61,041 nt of DNA from Rhodospirillaceae bacterium (GTDB taxonomy: Bacteria > Pseudomonadota > Alphaproteobacteria > GCA-2731375), in NCBI GenBank assembly GCA_018667855.1, contig JABIRL010000057.1:1-61041 (forward strand). Reading direction: 5' to 3'. Within the stretch, counting starts at the first letter, position 1. The number at the start of each line of letters is the position of its first letter. Shown here in pieces: positions 15,857 through 24,688 of this stretch. The notes below the pieces were generated by a model. The model did no database searches. It worked only from the letters and a program-made list of their open reading frames with translations, and was not told the DNA's origin. The position numbers were made by a program, and so were the translations under genes.

Positions 15857-16356
15857 CCGACGAGACCGAAGACAAACCCGTCTATGAAGTTGAATTCATT
15901 CCTCCTTCTTACGAATTAAAGACCAAAGCGCCTATGACCGAGCAGAGGCTTAGCCCAGCGTTGAGCAAGATTGAGGACAGCTTGGAAAAACTGAAGTCGG
16001 AGTATCTTGTCTGGTTCAAATCGGATTTCGAACGATTGCAGGGCGCCTTGAAATCGCTGGTCGGGTCTCCCAATTGCAAACGCAAAATTCTGGACATTTA
16101 TCGCATTTCACACGACATGAAAGGGCAGGCCGGCACGTTCGATTATGAACTGGTCACTGATATCCTGCATAACCTTTGCGAATACCTCGAAGATCGCGAT
16201 GCCGTCGATGCCGATGAACTTCATGTCATCGAATTACATGTCAACGCGGTCAAGCTCGTGGTCGATACCGCGCTGACGGGGAGAGGCGGTGAAGTCGGCG
16301 AGAAGTTGTTGCAGGGCCTAGCCGCGATTGTTGATTCTCGCTTTCCATATGCATGA
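15853..16356 (+). CDS. histidine phosphotransfer (HPt) domain protein
   Basis: 167 residues, starting in the ATGA overlap with the receiver gene. The centre reads I-S-H87-D-M-K90-G-Q-A-G-T-F-D-Y-E-L, matching the HPt signature H-x-x-K-G with the phospho-accepting His at 87, followed by a helix with L-C-E-Y-L-E. The first 35 residues are Pro/Glu-rich and probably flexible, and a coiled-coil-like stretch (residues 37-70) precedes the HPt helix. It probably shuttles phosphate to or from the receiver encoded just upstream. The kinase partner is not adjacent; the kinase at 43590 carries no receiver of its own and is only a speculative candidate. Repeat copy B follows 20 bp after the stop. Confidence 0.85.
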   Translation: MTDETEDKPVYEVEFIPPSYELKTKAPMTEQRLSPALSKIEDSLEKLKSEYLVWFKSDFERLQGALKSLVGSPNCKRKILDIYRISHDMKGQAGTFDYELVTDILHNLCEYLEDRDAVDADELHVIELHVNAVKLVVDTALTGRGGEVGEKLLQGLAAIVDSRFPYA

Positions 16357-16376
16357 AATTGGAATTCGCTTTGGTC

Positions 16377-16468
16377 TGGAGCATTTTCGAATTGGAAATG
16401 CTCCAATCTTTAAGAATAGAGCAACTTATCCGCGGTCAATTGAATCCAATTGACCGCGGGTTGCTCTA
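16377..16468 (+). repeat. compound palindromic repeat, copy B (two hairpins)
   Basis: Hairpin 1 has arms TGGAGCATTT (16377-16386) and AAATGCTCCA (16396-16405). After the spacer ATCTTTAAGAA (16406-16416), hairpin 2 has outer arms TAGAGCAAC (16417-16425) and GTTGCTCTA (16460-16468), the 5' bulge TTAT (16426-16429), and a perfect 13-bp inner stem (16430-16442 with 16447-16459) around AATC. It sits between the convergent HPt and acyl-CoA ligase genes. The outer arms and bulge of hairpin 2 are identical to copy C, while the inner stem is unrelated yet fully paired. Confidence 0.85.
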
Positions 16469-16521
16469 GTTCGATTAACTTGGGAAAAACGAAGGATTGG
16501 TTGCCGCTTCCCACATGTCCG

Positions 16522-18015
16522 TCAGCGATTGAAATTAGCTTCCGCGTGGGCGAACAGGGCCCGGCGGTCGATCTTGTTTGTACCGGCCAGGGGCAATTCC
16601 GCCAGCACGGCGACAAAGCGGGGGTGTTGATAAGCCGGACCATTCGCCAGTGCGAACTGTTTGATCTCATCAACCGTGGGCGCGGCGTTCGGCTTGGCCA
16701 CGACGAAGGCCACGGGAATATGTTGTTTGATTTCGTCGGGAATGGGAATGACGGCGGCCTGGGCAATGCCCGGATGCTTCTCCAGCAGACGCTCAACCTC
16801 GGCCGGATAAATATTCTCGCCGCCGCAAACGAACATGTCATCCGCCCGACCGACGAAAAATATAAATCCCGCCTCGTCCCGCCGCATGATGTCGCCGGTG
16901 TTGTACCAGCCGTCCTTGATGCTTTTTTCGGTTTCTTCGGGACGGTTGAGATAGCCCGGCATGACCGCCTTGTTGCGGACCCAAAGTACCCCCTGATTTT
17001 CATCCGGTCCGTCGAGCAGTTTCATTTCCGTATGACCGCCGGGATAACCGAGGGATAGTTTCGGGATTGCCACGCCGTCGGGATGCGGCCCGAAGGCGAC
17101 CGGACTGGATTCGGTCGTGCCCCAGCTGTTGGAAATCATGGCATTGGGGAATATCTCGCCAGCCCGGTCGAACAGCGCCTCGCTGAGGGGGGCCGAGCCC
17201 ATGATCAGCTTTTCCACGCAGGACAGATCCAGCCGCTCAATGGTTTCGGGCTCCCGCACCGCCATGGCGATCATCGTCGGCACGGACGTTAGGACATGAC
17301 AACGATGGGCGGCGGCGGTTTCCAGATACCGGATGGCCGAAAATTGCCGCATCAGAACAACATTGCCGCCGGTCATGCCGCTGAGCGCGCTTAGGATCAG
17401 GCCATTCATATGATAGAGCGGCGCGGCCACCAGGACGCGCTTGTCCGTCATGGGGGGCAGGGAATCCCGCATCAGTTCCGCTGCCCAGACATAGCCGCCA
17501 TGGGTCAAGGGCACGCCCTTGGGCAAACCGGTCGAGCCGGAGGTATAGAGGATCGTCGCGTACTCTTCCTCGGCCATGGGCAGGGGCGTAAAGGGCCCGG
17601 CATCCAGCAAGTTTCGCCATTGCTCCGGCAGATCCATGCGGACCTGCGGCAGATCCCCGGCCAAATGCTGCCAGGCCTCATCGACCAGCACCATCTTCAC
17701 CTCGGCATCGGCCAGGATGTGTTCGACGGTAGCCTGCGGTACTTTGTAGTTGATGGGAACGGCAACCAACCCGGCCCGCATGATGCCGAAATAGGCCAGC
17801 AGATATTCGGCGCTATTGCCGGCAAGAATGCCCACCGACTCGCCGCGTTTCAGGCCCCGTGCCAACAGACCACGGGCCAGGGCATCCGCGTCCGCATGAA
17901 ATTCACCTACCGTGATGTGGCGGACGCTGTCGTCGGCCGCGATTTCCGTCAGCCAGATGGCTTGCGGCGAAAAATCGCGTGGAATAATTTCACCAAGATT
18001 GTGAATACTCGTCAT
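16522..18015 (-). CDS. AMP-binding acyl-CoA synthetase (class I adenylate-forming)
   Basis: 497 residues, normal for a stand-alone ligase activating a carboxylic acid with ATP and CoA. The P-loop Y-T-S-G-S-T-G-L-P-K-G is at residues 157-167, the A5-like N-S-W-G-T-T-E-S follows near 300, the hinge W-Y-N-T-G-D-I and G-R-A-D-D-M-F-V-C-G-G-E-N region near 375-400, and the C-terminal G-T-N-K-I-D-R-R supplies the catalytic Lys. It is cytosolic, with no signal sequence. The start is ATG 18013-18015. It lies downstream of prfB on the same strand, 79 bp away, and ends facing repeat copy B. The substrate (fatty, aryl or crotonobetaine-type acid) cannot be told. Confidence 0.9.
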   Translation of the reverse strand: MTSIHNLGEIIPRDFSPQAIWLTEIAADDSVRHITVGEFHADADALARGLLARGLKRGESVGILAGNSAEYLLAYFGIMRAGLVAVPINYKVPQATVEHILADAEVKMVLVDEAWQHLAGDLPQVRMDLPEQWRNLLDAGPFTPLPMAEEEYATILYTSGSTGLPKGVPLTHGGYVWAAELMRDSLPPMTDKRVLVAAPLYHMNGLILSALSGMTGGNVVLMRQFSAIRYLETAAAHRCHVLTSVPTMIAMAVREPETIERLDLSCVEKLIMGSAPLSEALFDRAGEIFPNAMISNSWGTTESSPVAFGPHPDGVAIPKLSLGYPGGHTEMKLLDGPDENQGVLWVRNKAVMPGYLNRPEETEKSIKDGWYNTGDIMRRDEAGFIFFVGRADDMFVCGGENIYPAEVERLLEKHPGIAQAAVIPIPDEIKQHIPVAFVVAKPNAAPTVDEIKQFALANGPAYQHPRFVAVLAELPLAGTNKIDRRALFAHAEANFNR

Positions 18016-18094
18016 GCTCGATCAGCCCCCTATGTATCCCGACATGTATCCCGGTCGGAAAGCGCGGTTATACTATCCTGGTCAGCCTAAGTGT

Positions 18095-19229
18095 TTAGTC
18101 CTCGGCCTCATCTTTGGTGCCGGCACCGTCACCACCCAGACGCGCGGCAAGGGAAGCTTCCATGAACCTGTCCAGATCACCGTCAAGGACCCGCTGGGCA
18201 TCGCCGCGTTCGACCCCCGTCCGCAAATCCTTGACCATTTGGTAGGGGTGGAGAACGTAACTGCGGATCTGATGGCCCCAGCCGATATCGGTTTTTTCGT
18301 CCTCGATGGCCTTTTTGTCGGCCTCCCGCCGTTGCAGCTCCGCTTCATACAAACGTGCCTTCAACATCTTCATGGCGGCGGCGCGGTTCTTATGCTGGGA
18401 CCGCTCGGCCTGGCATTGCACGACGATGCCGGTTGGTTCATGGGTGATACGAATGGCGCTATCGGTGGTGTTGACGTGCTGACCGCCGGCGCCCGAGGCG
18501 CGGTAGGTATCCACGCGCAGATCGCCCTCGTTAATCTCAATCTCGAAATCATCATCGATTTCCGGATAGATCCAGACGGAGGCAAACGAGGTGTGGCGGC
18601 GCGAGGCGCTGTCGAAAGGCGAAATACGGACCAGACGGTGGACACCGCTTTCCGTCTTCATCCAGCCATAGGCGTCCGTGCCCCGTACATGCAGGGTCGC
18701 GGATTTCAGGCCCGCTTCCTCGCCGGCGCTGAGTTCAACCAGTTCGCCCTTGAATTTGCGTTGATCGCTCCACCGGCTGTACATGCGGAGGAGCATTTCG
18801 GCCCAGTCCTGGGATTCGGTCCCGCCCGCGCCCGCATGGATTTCCACATAGCAGTTGTTGCCGTCCGCCTCGCCCGAGAGCATGGATTCCAGGCGTAATC
18901 GGTCGACCTTGCCGCATAGTTCACCGACCTGCTGCTCGGCTTCGGTGACGATTTCCTCGTCATCCTCGGCCTCCCCCATTTCGATCAGCTCCAGGCTATC
19001 GGCCAGCTCGCCCTCCATGGCGCGCAGGCCATTGATGCCGTTGTCCAGATTGGTGCGTTCCCGCATCAGTTTCTGGGCCCGGGCGGCATCGTCCCAAAGA
19101 CCGGGATCTTCGATCAGTTTGTTGAGTTCATCCAGTCGCTTAAGGGAAACATCCCAGTCAAAGATGCCTCCTTAGAAGGGCCAGATTCTGGCCGATCTCG
19201 TCTGCAAGGGCCTGTGTTTCGGCACGCAT
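18095..19229 (-). CDS. prfB: peptide chain release factor 2, with programmed +1 frameshift
   Basis: The protein is encoded in two frames. The first 23 codons run from ATG 19227-19229 to the CTT at 19161-19163, then an in-frame TGA (19158-19160). Skipping one base and resuming at GAC (19159-19157) gives a 377-residue RF2. The slip site CTT-TGA-C preceded by AGGAGG is the standard autoregulatory signal: low RF2 favours frameshifting. Motifs S-P-F (203-205), which reads UGA/UAA, and G-G-Q (248-250), which hydrolyses peptidyl-tRNA, lie very close to their E. coli positions. The gene starts 25 bp after the PBP1A stop. An annotation starting at 19066 would miss the N-terminus. Confidence 0.96.
19157..19176 (-). 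promoter_or_regulatory. prfB +1 frameshift signal
   Basis: On the leftward strand an internal Shine-Dalgarno-like AGGAGG is followed three bases later by CTT-TGA-C. This spacing stimulates +1 slippage of the tRNA on CUU to UUU when UGA is decoded slowly, giving RF2-level feedback on its own synthesis. Confidence 0.95.
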
Positions 19230-19254
19230 GAATTCTCTCCGGTACAAATAATAA

Positions 19255-21672
19255 CTAATACAGACCGCCCGTGCCGGCCCGTTTGCTCCCGCTAATTGCC
19301 TCCGCGGCAAGGGTGCCGTCAAGCACCGGGCCGGAGTTTCTTGGCACCGTCCCGGGTTTAAAGGCCTCCAGCACGACTTTGCGGTCATTGGGTCCCGCCG
19401 GCAAACCGGTGGCGGAGGCGATACGAACCAATTGAATGCCGGGTGGAATGCGGAACGGAATGGCCGTCCGATTGGCCAAAGCCTGAGCCATGAAATCACG
19501 GAAGACTGGAACCGCCACGGAACTTCCCGTCTCGCGCCGGCCCAGACTGCGCGGGCTGTCAAAACCGATATAGATGCCCACCGCCAGGTCGGGGGAAAAG
19601 CCCATGAACCAGGTGTCACGGCTCTTATTCGTTGTGCCCGTCTTGCCCGCCAGGGGTTTTCCGACCGCCTTGATCCGAATGCCGGTACCTCTTTGCACCA
19701 CCCCTTCCAGCATGGAGATGACCTGATAGGCCGTGCTTGGCTGTATAACCTGGGCCCGCAGATCCGGAATGGCCGGCGCTTCCTGATCATGCCAGCCGGA
19801 GGAGACACAACCGGGGCAGTCCCTGGCGTCATGGCGAAACACGGTCCGGCCGCGGCGATCCTGGATCCGGTCAATCAAAGTGGGTGCGACGCGTTTACCA
19901 CCGTTGACCAGCATGGCATAGGCCGTGGTCAGGCGCAGCAGCGTGGTTTCTCCGGCGCCCAGGGCCATGGGCAGAAGCTTTGGCATATCCGACATGATGC
20001 CGAAGCGGTCGGCGTAGTCCACCACCCGGTCCATGCCAATATAATTGGCCAGACGCACGGTCATCAGATTGCGGGATTTTTCGATACCCAATCGCAATGT
20101 TGATGGACCGTAAAAGCGTTTGGTGTAGTTAGCCGGCTTCCACTTGCCCTGACCCCGTCCCGCATCAATGACAAAGGGCGCATCCAACACCAAGGACGAT
20201 GGCGTAAAACCATTCTCCAGGGCGGCGGCATACACAAAGGGCTTGAAGGCGGAGCCCGGTTGACGTTTTGCCTGGGTGGCCCGGTTAAATTGCGAGGCCT
20301 TGTAGGCATACCCCCCGGTCATGGCCAGAACGCGGCCGGTATGGGGGTTCATGGCGACCAAAGCGCCATTGATCGCGGGGATTTGCTGCAGAGAAAAACC
20401 GCCGGGTTGATAATCCTCGTCCGTTTCCGGCACGGCGGCAACCGCGACCACATCACCCACGGCCAGGACATCGCCCGGTCGGCGCACTTTCCGACCGCGG
20501 GTCTCTCCCTTGCGCCAGGCCCTCGCCCAGGCCAGATGCGGCAGCAGAATTTGCCCCTCCACCCCATTGGAGAATCCGATTTCGGCTCGATCAGGGTGCA
20601 GCGCCAGAACGACAGCCATGTACCATTCCCCGATAGCCGGCGGGATCGGTACCTTTCCAAGGTCCTCCAACCAGTTTTCGGTGTCTTCGATCCGTGTCAA
20701 GGGGCCGCGCCAGCCGTGGCGGCGGTCATAGGCCTCCAAACCGGCACGCAGGTTGCGGTCGGCAATGGCCTGCAAGGCCGGCTCCAACGTCGTGCGGACC
20801 GACAGGCCGTCTTCATAGAGACGCTTCTCGCCATAGCGCACCAGCAATTCCCGGCGCACTTCCTCGGCGAAATAGCTGGCCTCCAGACTGCGTGTTGAAT
20901 CCGAACGGCGCATCAACAGCGCCCGTGCCGAGCCGCGTTTGGCCTCCAGCTTACTGATAACGCCATTTGCCGCCATGCGGCGCAAAACCCAGTCCCGCCG
21001 CTCTCGGGCCGCCTTTCGATTGCGAATGGGATGATAATTGTTCGGCGCCTTGGGCAAGGCGGCCAGGAATGCGGTTTCTTCCAAAGTCAATTCATCGAGG
21101 GATTTGTCAAAATAGTTCAGGGCGGCGGCGGCCACGCCATAACTGCCCAGACCAAGGTAAATTTCGTTCAGGTACAGTTCCAGAATTCGGTCCTTGGAAA
21201 AGGCATGTTCGATGCGAAAGGCCAGAATGGCCTCCTTCGCCTTGCGGGTGATCGAGACTTCGTTGGTCAAAAGAAAGTTCTTTGCCACCTGCTGCGTGAT
21301 GGTCGAGGCGCCGACCGGCCGCCGTTTGCCGCCGATATTCTTGATGTTCCGTAATACGGCGGAGGCGATACCGGCGAAATCGATGCCCGGATGGGTATAG
21401 AACGTCTTATCCTCGGCCGACAAAAATGCCTGGATAACCCGGCGTGGCATAGCGGCGATAGGCACGAAGAGGCGTCGCTGATGGGCAAATTCCCCGATCA
21501 ATGTACCGTCGCCCGCATGTACGCGGCTCATCACGGCGGGTCTGTAGTCAGCCAATTGACTGTAGTCCGGCAAATCCCGGCCGAACTGCCACAAGGCATA
21601 CAAACTGCCCCCGCCGGCCAGCACCACCAGCAGCAAAATCAGCGAAAACACAATTGCCAGAACCCGGATCAT
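19255..21672 (-). CDS. mrcA: penicillin-binding protein 1A (bifunctional transglycosylase/transpeptidase)
   Basis: 805 residues, typical of class A PBPs that polymerise and cross-link peptidoglycan. One N-terminal membrane segment (about 4-30), then a glycosyltransferase domain with S-A-E-D-K-T-F-Y-T-H-P-G and G-A-S-T-I-T-Q-Q-V-A-K-N, an OB-like insert, and the transpeptidase domain with nucleophile S474 in P-G-S474-A-F-K477-P and the K-T-G-T-T-N box near residue 695. The tail after the box is longer than minimal. Start ATG 21670-21672. It is followed after 25 bp by prfB, an arrangement seen in other alphaproteobacteria, probably one transcript. Confidence 0.95.
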   Translation of the reverse strand: MIRVLAIVFSLILLLVVLAGGGSLYALWQFGRDLPDYSQLADYRPAVMSRVHAGDGTLIGEFAHQRRLFVPIAAMPRRVIQAFLSAEDKTFYTHPGIDFAGIASAVLRNIKNIGGKRRPVGASTITQQVAKNFLLTNEVSITRKAKEAILAFRIEHAFSKDRILELYLNEIYLGLGSYGVAAAALNYFDKSLDELTLEETAFLAALPKAPNNYHPIRNRKAARERRDWVLRRMAANGVISKLEAKRGSARALLMRRSDSTRSLEASYFAEEVRRELLVRYGEKRLYEDGLSVRTTLEPALQAIADRNLRAGLEAYDRRHGWRGPLTRIEDTENWLEDLGKVPIPPAIGEWYMAVVLALHPDRAEIGFSNGVEGQILLPHLAWARAWRKGETRGRKVRRPGDVLAVGDVVAVAAVPETDEDYQPGGFSLQQIPAINGALVAMNPHTGRVLAMTGGYAYKASQFNRATQAKRQPGSAFKPFVYAAALENGFTPSSLVLDAPFVIDAGRGQGKWKPANYTKRFYGPSTLRLGIEKSRNLMTVRLANYIGMDRVVDYADRFGIMSDMPKLLPMALGAGETTLLRLTTAYAMLVNGGKRVAPTLIDRIQDRRGRTVFRHDARDCPGCVSSGWHDQEAPAIPDLRAQVIQPSTAYQVISMLEGVVQRGTGIRIKAVGKPLAGKTGTTNKSRDTWFMGFSPDLAVGIYIGFDSPRSLGRRETGSSVAVPVFRDFMAQALANRTAIPFRIPPGIQLVRIASATGLPAGPNDRKVVLEAFKPGTVPRNSGPVLDGTLAAEAISGSKRAGTGGLY

Positions 21673-21770
21673 AATGTCGTCAGATTGCCCTTCCGATGTT
21701 GCAAATCAAATCACAAAGCAAGTACCAGGCGAATATGTCAGCTTCATGGCAGGGGCGCGGCCAATCGCCA

Positions 21771-21803
21771 TTGTTTTCAACTGTTTTCAACTGTTTTCAA
21801 CTG
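21771..21803 (+). repeat. 10-bp tandem repeat, about three units, containing the pirin stop codon
   Basis: TTGTTTTCAA, CTGTTTTCAA and CTGTTTTCAA follow one another at 21771-21800, with CTG starting a broken fourth unit. The leftward pirin gene takes its TGA stop from the last unit (21797-21799). Since the unit is not a multiple of three, expansions would shift the reading frame of anything translated through. Confidence 0.75.
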
Positions 21804-22840
21804 CCTTCGCCGCCACTCGTGCCGCCATTTTCCACCCGACCATCCGGAAACCTGGCAAACCGCCCGGCGTCCCTGGGATGCACCGGCCCAGGGGCCGGCC
21901 ACTGCCAGCCGCCAAAACCGGTGCGCTGGTAATCTATGAAGGCCTGTTGCAGCTCATCGCGGCTGTTCATGACAAAGGGGCCATGATGCGCCACCGGCTC
22001 ACCGATCGGGAGGCCCTGCAGCAACAATATTTCGGCCGCTTCGTCACCGTTCCGTAGATCGACCGTTGCCTCTGCCGCCCAGACCACCCCGTGCCCCACA
22101 GAAACATCCCGGCCGCCCATTTGCAGGCTGTCGCCCTGGAAGAAGAACAATTGCCGATTAAACCCCGGCGCCGTCGGTGCCAGACTCCAGGATGCCCCAG
22201 GCGCCATTTGAATGGTCCAGATGACGATGCCATTGCCCGCGTCCGCGGCCCAGGAATGGGGCGGGGGTGAAGGTGGCGCCCCACCATCCGTCAGGGCGCC
22301 GCAATAGCTGACCACGGTGGTTTCCCGACCCTGTTCGTCCGTGGTGGTGGAACGGGGAATGCTGTCCTGCCAGAACATGGCGAAATGGGATTCCACCATC
22401 TTGTCCCTGGCCGGCAGATTGAGCCAGATTTGAAACAGTTCCGTATGATTGCCGCGATCCCGTTGGCGCAGGGGAAACATCTCTGAATGCACAATGCCCC
22501 GCCCGGCGGTCATCCATTGCAAGTCGCCCTCGCCAAAGCGGGCGCAGGCGCCCATGGAATCCGCGTGATCGATAAAGCCCCGCCGCGCCACGGTCACCGT
22601 CTCGAAGCCACGGTGGGGGTGTTGCGGAAAACCGGGAATGCTGTCGCCATGATACATGCTCCAGCCGTCCTGACCGCTGAAATCCTGGCCGATGGCCCGT
22701 CCCGCAAGAGAGGCCGCGGGCGCCATATGCTCATCGCCCGGCGGATAGGCGTCATTGTGATAGGCGCAAAACAAAAACGGATCCAGGGTTGGCCAATGGG
22801 TGCCGAGCGGCATGATGTCCAATAGTCCGGAATTGCTCAT
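21797..22840 (-). CDS. pirin-family protein
   Basis: 347 residues from ATG 22838-22840, which has GGGG six bases upstream; an ATG four codons earlier has worse spacing. The bicupin pirin signature is clear: H-N-D, then Q-H-P-H-R-G-F-E-T-V-T with metal-binding His residues, and G-R-G-I-V-H-S-E near residue 120. Bacterial pirins bind Fe or other metals; some have quercetin dioxygenase activity and others act as redox sensors. Which applies here is not evident. Cytosolic. The last 40 residues are Gly/Pro-rich and the stop falls in a decamer tandem repeat, so the C-terminus may be length-variable between strains. It lies between amiC and the PBP1A gene, all leftward. Confidence 0.9.
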   Translation of the reverse strand: MSNSGLLDIMPLGTHWPTLDPFLFCAYHNDAYPPGDEHMAPAASLAGRAIGQDFSGQDGWSMYHGDSIPGFPQHPHRGFETVTVARRGFIDHADSMGACARFGEGDLQWMTAGRGIVHSEMFPLRQRDRGNHTELFQIWLNLPARDKMVESHFAMFWQDSIPRSTTTDEQGRETTVVSYCGALTDGGAPPSPPPHSWAADAGNGIVIWTIQMAPGASWSLAPTAPGFNRQLFFFQGDSLQMGGRDVSVGHGVVWAAEATVDLRNGDEAAEILLLQGLPIGEPVAHHGPFVMNSRDELQQAFIDYQRTGFGGWQWPAPGPVHPRDAGRFARFPDGRVENGGTSGGEGS

Positions 22841-22905
22841 CCATTTCCCCAATTTAGCATCGCAAAAGCGACTCGCCCAAGGATGCCAGAACGGCCCGGC
22901 AGGGG

Positions 22906-24093
22906 CTACGACTTCTGCGCCTTGAAATAATTGTCCACGGCCCGGGCGATCGCCTTTGCGATGGCGGCGCGGGAGCGTTGGTTAGTCAGCATTTTTTCGT
23001 CTTTCCGATTAGACAGGTAACCCAATTCGATCAACACCGAGGGCACATCCGGCGCCTTCAGAACGACAAAACCGGCGAACCGATGGGGCTTGCGGCGCAT
23101 ATGGATCAACTGCCGCAGCTGGGGCACCAATTCGGTGGCAAATTGGGCAGAATAGTTCATGGTTTCCCGCTGTGTCAGATCAATCAGAATAGAGGTCACC
23201 TCGTCATCGTGGCCATTCAGATTAAGCCCGGCGATCAGGTCGGCGCGGTTCTCCTTGGCGGCCAGGGCCGCTGATTCCTTGTCGGAAGCAGTCTCGGACA
23301 AGGTATAGATGCCGCCGCCTCGGACCCTGCGGTTGGCGATCGAATCCGCATGTATGGACAAAAACAGCTCCGCCCCCGCCGCGCGGGCAATCGCGACACG
23401 GCGGCGCAAGGGTATGAAGCTGTCCCGGTCCCGGGTCAGGCGGACCCGATGACGACCCAGGGCCAGAATGGCCTTGCGGACCTGCTGGGCCATGCCCAAA
23501 GTGACGCGTTTTTCAAAAATGCCGCTCACCCCGATGGCGCCCGGGTCTATGCCGCCATGGCCGGGATCGATCACGACAAGAGGCTTTTGCGTCGGTTGGC
23601 GCTTAGGCTTGGTGCTGAGCGGTGGCGCTTTACTTTCCGCGACCCGCTTCGGCGGCGCCCGCACAGCCGCCAGGAAGGCTTGCCGCGTTGATTTCCTGAT
23701 ATCCAGCACCAGACGCGGGCCACGGCTTTTGGATGGCGGGATAAAAAAGGATTTTCCGACAATACCAGGGCCCTTCAGATCCAAAACGACACGGGAATTG
23801 CCGGCTTGGTACTGACCATAGCGCAGGCCCGCGATCAGACCGCCCTTGCGCCGGGCGGCCGCGGGCGGCACCTGCCACTGCATTTCGGGCAGGTCCACGA
23901 CGATGCGATAGGGATCGGCCAAAACAAATATCTGGTACGGCACGGTGGCGGACAGATCGAACACCACACGGGTCTTGTCACGGTGTATGCCAACCCGGAT
24001 ATCCTGGGCAATCGTCTCCGCCCAGGCATGGGAGGAAAGCCCGCAGCCTAGTCCGACGATAAGAATAAGCAGAATTCGAATGTTAGAAGGCAT
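22906..24093 (-). CDS. amiC: N-acetylmuramoyl-L-alanine amidase (AMIN + Amidase_3)
   Basis: 395 residues from ATG 24091-24093. A Sec signal peptide is visible (L-L-I-L-I-V-G-L, cleavage after A-W-A), so the protein is periplasmic. An AMIN domain follows (about 28-140), a Pro/Lys-rich linker, then the zinc amidase domain: I-D-P-G-H-G-G-I-D-P-G-A, F-E-K-R, S-I-H-A-D-S and the catalytic Glu in V-L-I-E-L-G-Y-L-S-N. It splits septal peptidoglycan during cell separation. The frame stays open upstream to 24624, but that extension has no family similarity and would bury the signal peptide, so it is not coding. No strong ribosome site precedes the chosen ATG. Confidence 0.93.
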   Translation of the reverse strand: MPSNIRILLILIVGLGCGLSSHAWAETIAQDIRVGIHRDKTRVVFDLSATVPYQIFVLADPYRIVVDLPEMQWQVPPAAARRKGGLIAGLRYGQYQAGNSRVVLDLKGPGIVGKSFFIPPSKSRGPRLVLDIRKSTRQAFLAAVRAPPKRVAESKAPPLSTKPKRQPTQKPLVVIDPGHGGIDPGAIGVSGIFEKRVTLGMAQQVRKAILALGRHRVRLTRDRDSFIPLRRRVAIARAAGAELFLSIHADSIANRRVRGGGIYTLSETASDKESAALAAKENRADLIAGLNLNGHDDEVTSILIDLTQRETMNYSAQFATELVPQLRQLIHMRRKPHRFAGFVVLKAPDVPSVLIELGYLSNRKDEKMLTNQRSRAAIAKAIARAVDNYFKAQKS

Positions 24094-24688
24094 GGAATAT
24101 CTTGTGGTCCCGAATCGCTGAACCACAATATCTAATATCACCGCCGAAGACCATGGGGCAAAGAAGGCGGCGTCACGATTTCGGCACTTATGATTGGGGT
24201 TTGGTATTTTTGTTTGAGAAAACAGCTTATCAAGCGTATATGATAATGCTTGTGTATTAGTTCCGTCACCGTTTCGCTGAAATTTTGTTTCCAGCGTATG
24301 CGTGGCGGCGAAAGTCGAATATTCCGGGGCCATGTTCTTGTTTGGTGACCGCGGGTTCCAGACCGACGCCGCTACGCATTTGGATTGACGGATTGGATAG
24401 GTGAATTCGAAGCCAGGTTCGCCATATTGCTCAGCCTTTGCGGCGGCATGTGGTGAACGGGTGATGGTAGAAGGATCCCCGTCCTGGACGGCCAAGGCAT
24501 CGGCGTGGTGATTTAGACCGCGTCGCAAGATTTTGGCGGGTAGGTTGCGGCTAATAAAAGTGCCGCGACATAATCTGCGAAAACCTGTCCTGGGCCGCGC
24601 CGTTTGACGGGTTGATATCCCCATTTGCCGGCTTCGCTACAATTAGGGACCGTTACGCCTGGCATGGTTTTGTCGGAGCGTCGCGGGC
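24094..24688. other. 595-bp divergent intergenic region between amiC and rne
   Basis: No convincing gene is seen. It holds a 7-bp inverted repeat TTGTGGT/ACCACAA (24102-24108 and 24122-24128) in the amiC leader and a -10-like TACAAT at 24638-24643, about 45 bp before the rne ATG, without a good -35. Length and position are compatible with a long rne 5' UTR, which in enterobacteria mediates RNase E autoregulation; here that is only inference. Confidence 0.4.

Noticed and set aside
24094-24624. 177-codon N-terminal extension of AmiC
   Set aside because: It would place residues before a clear signal peptide and has no similarity to amidases.
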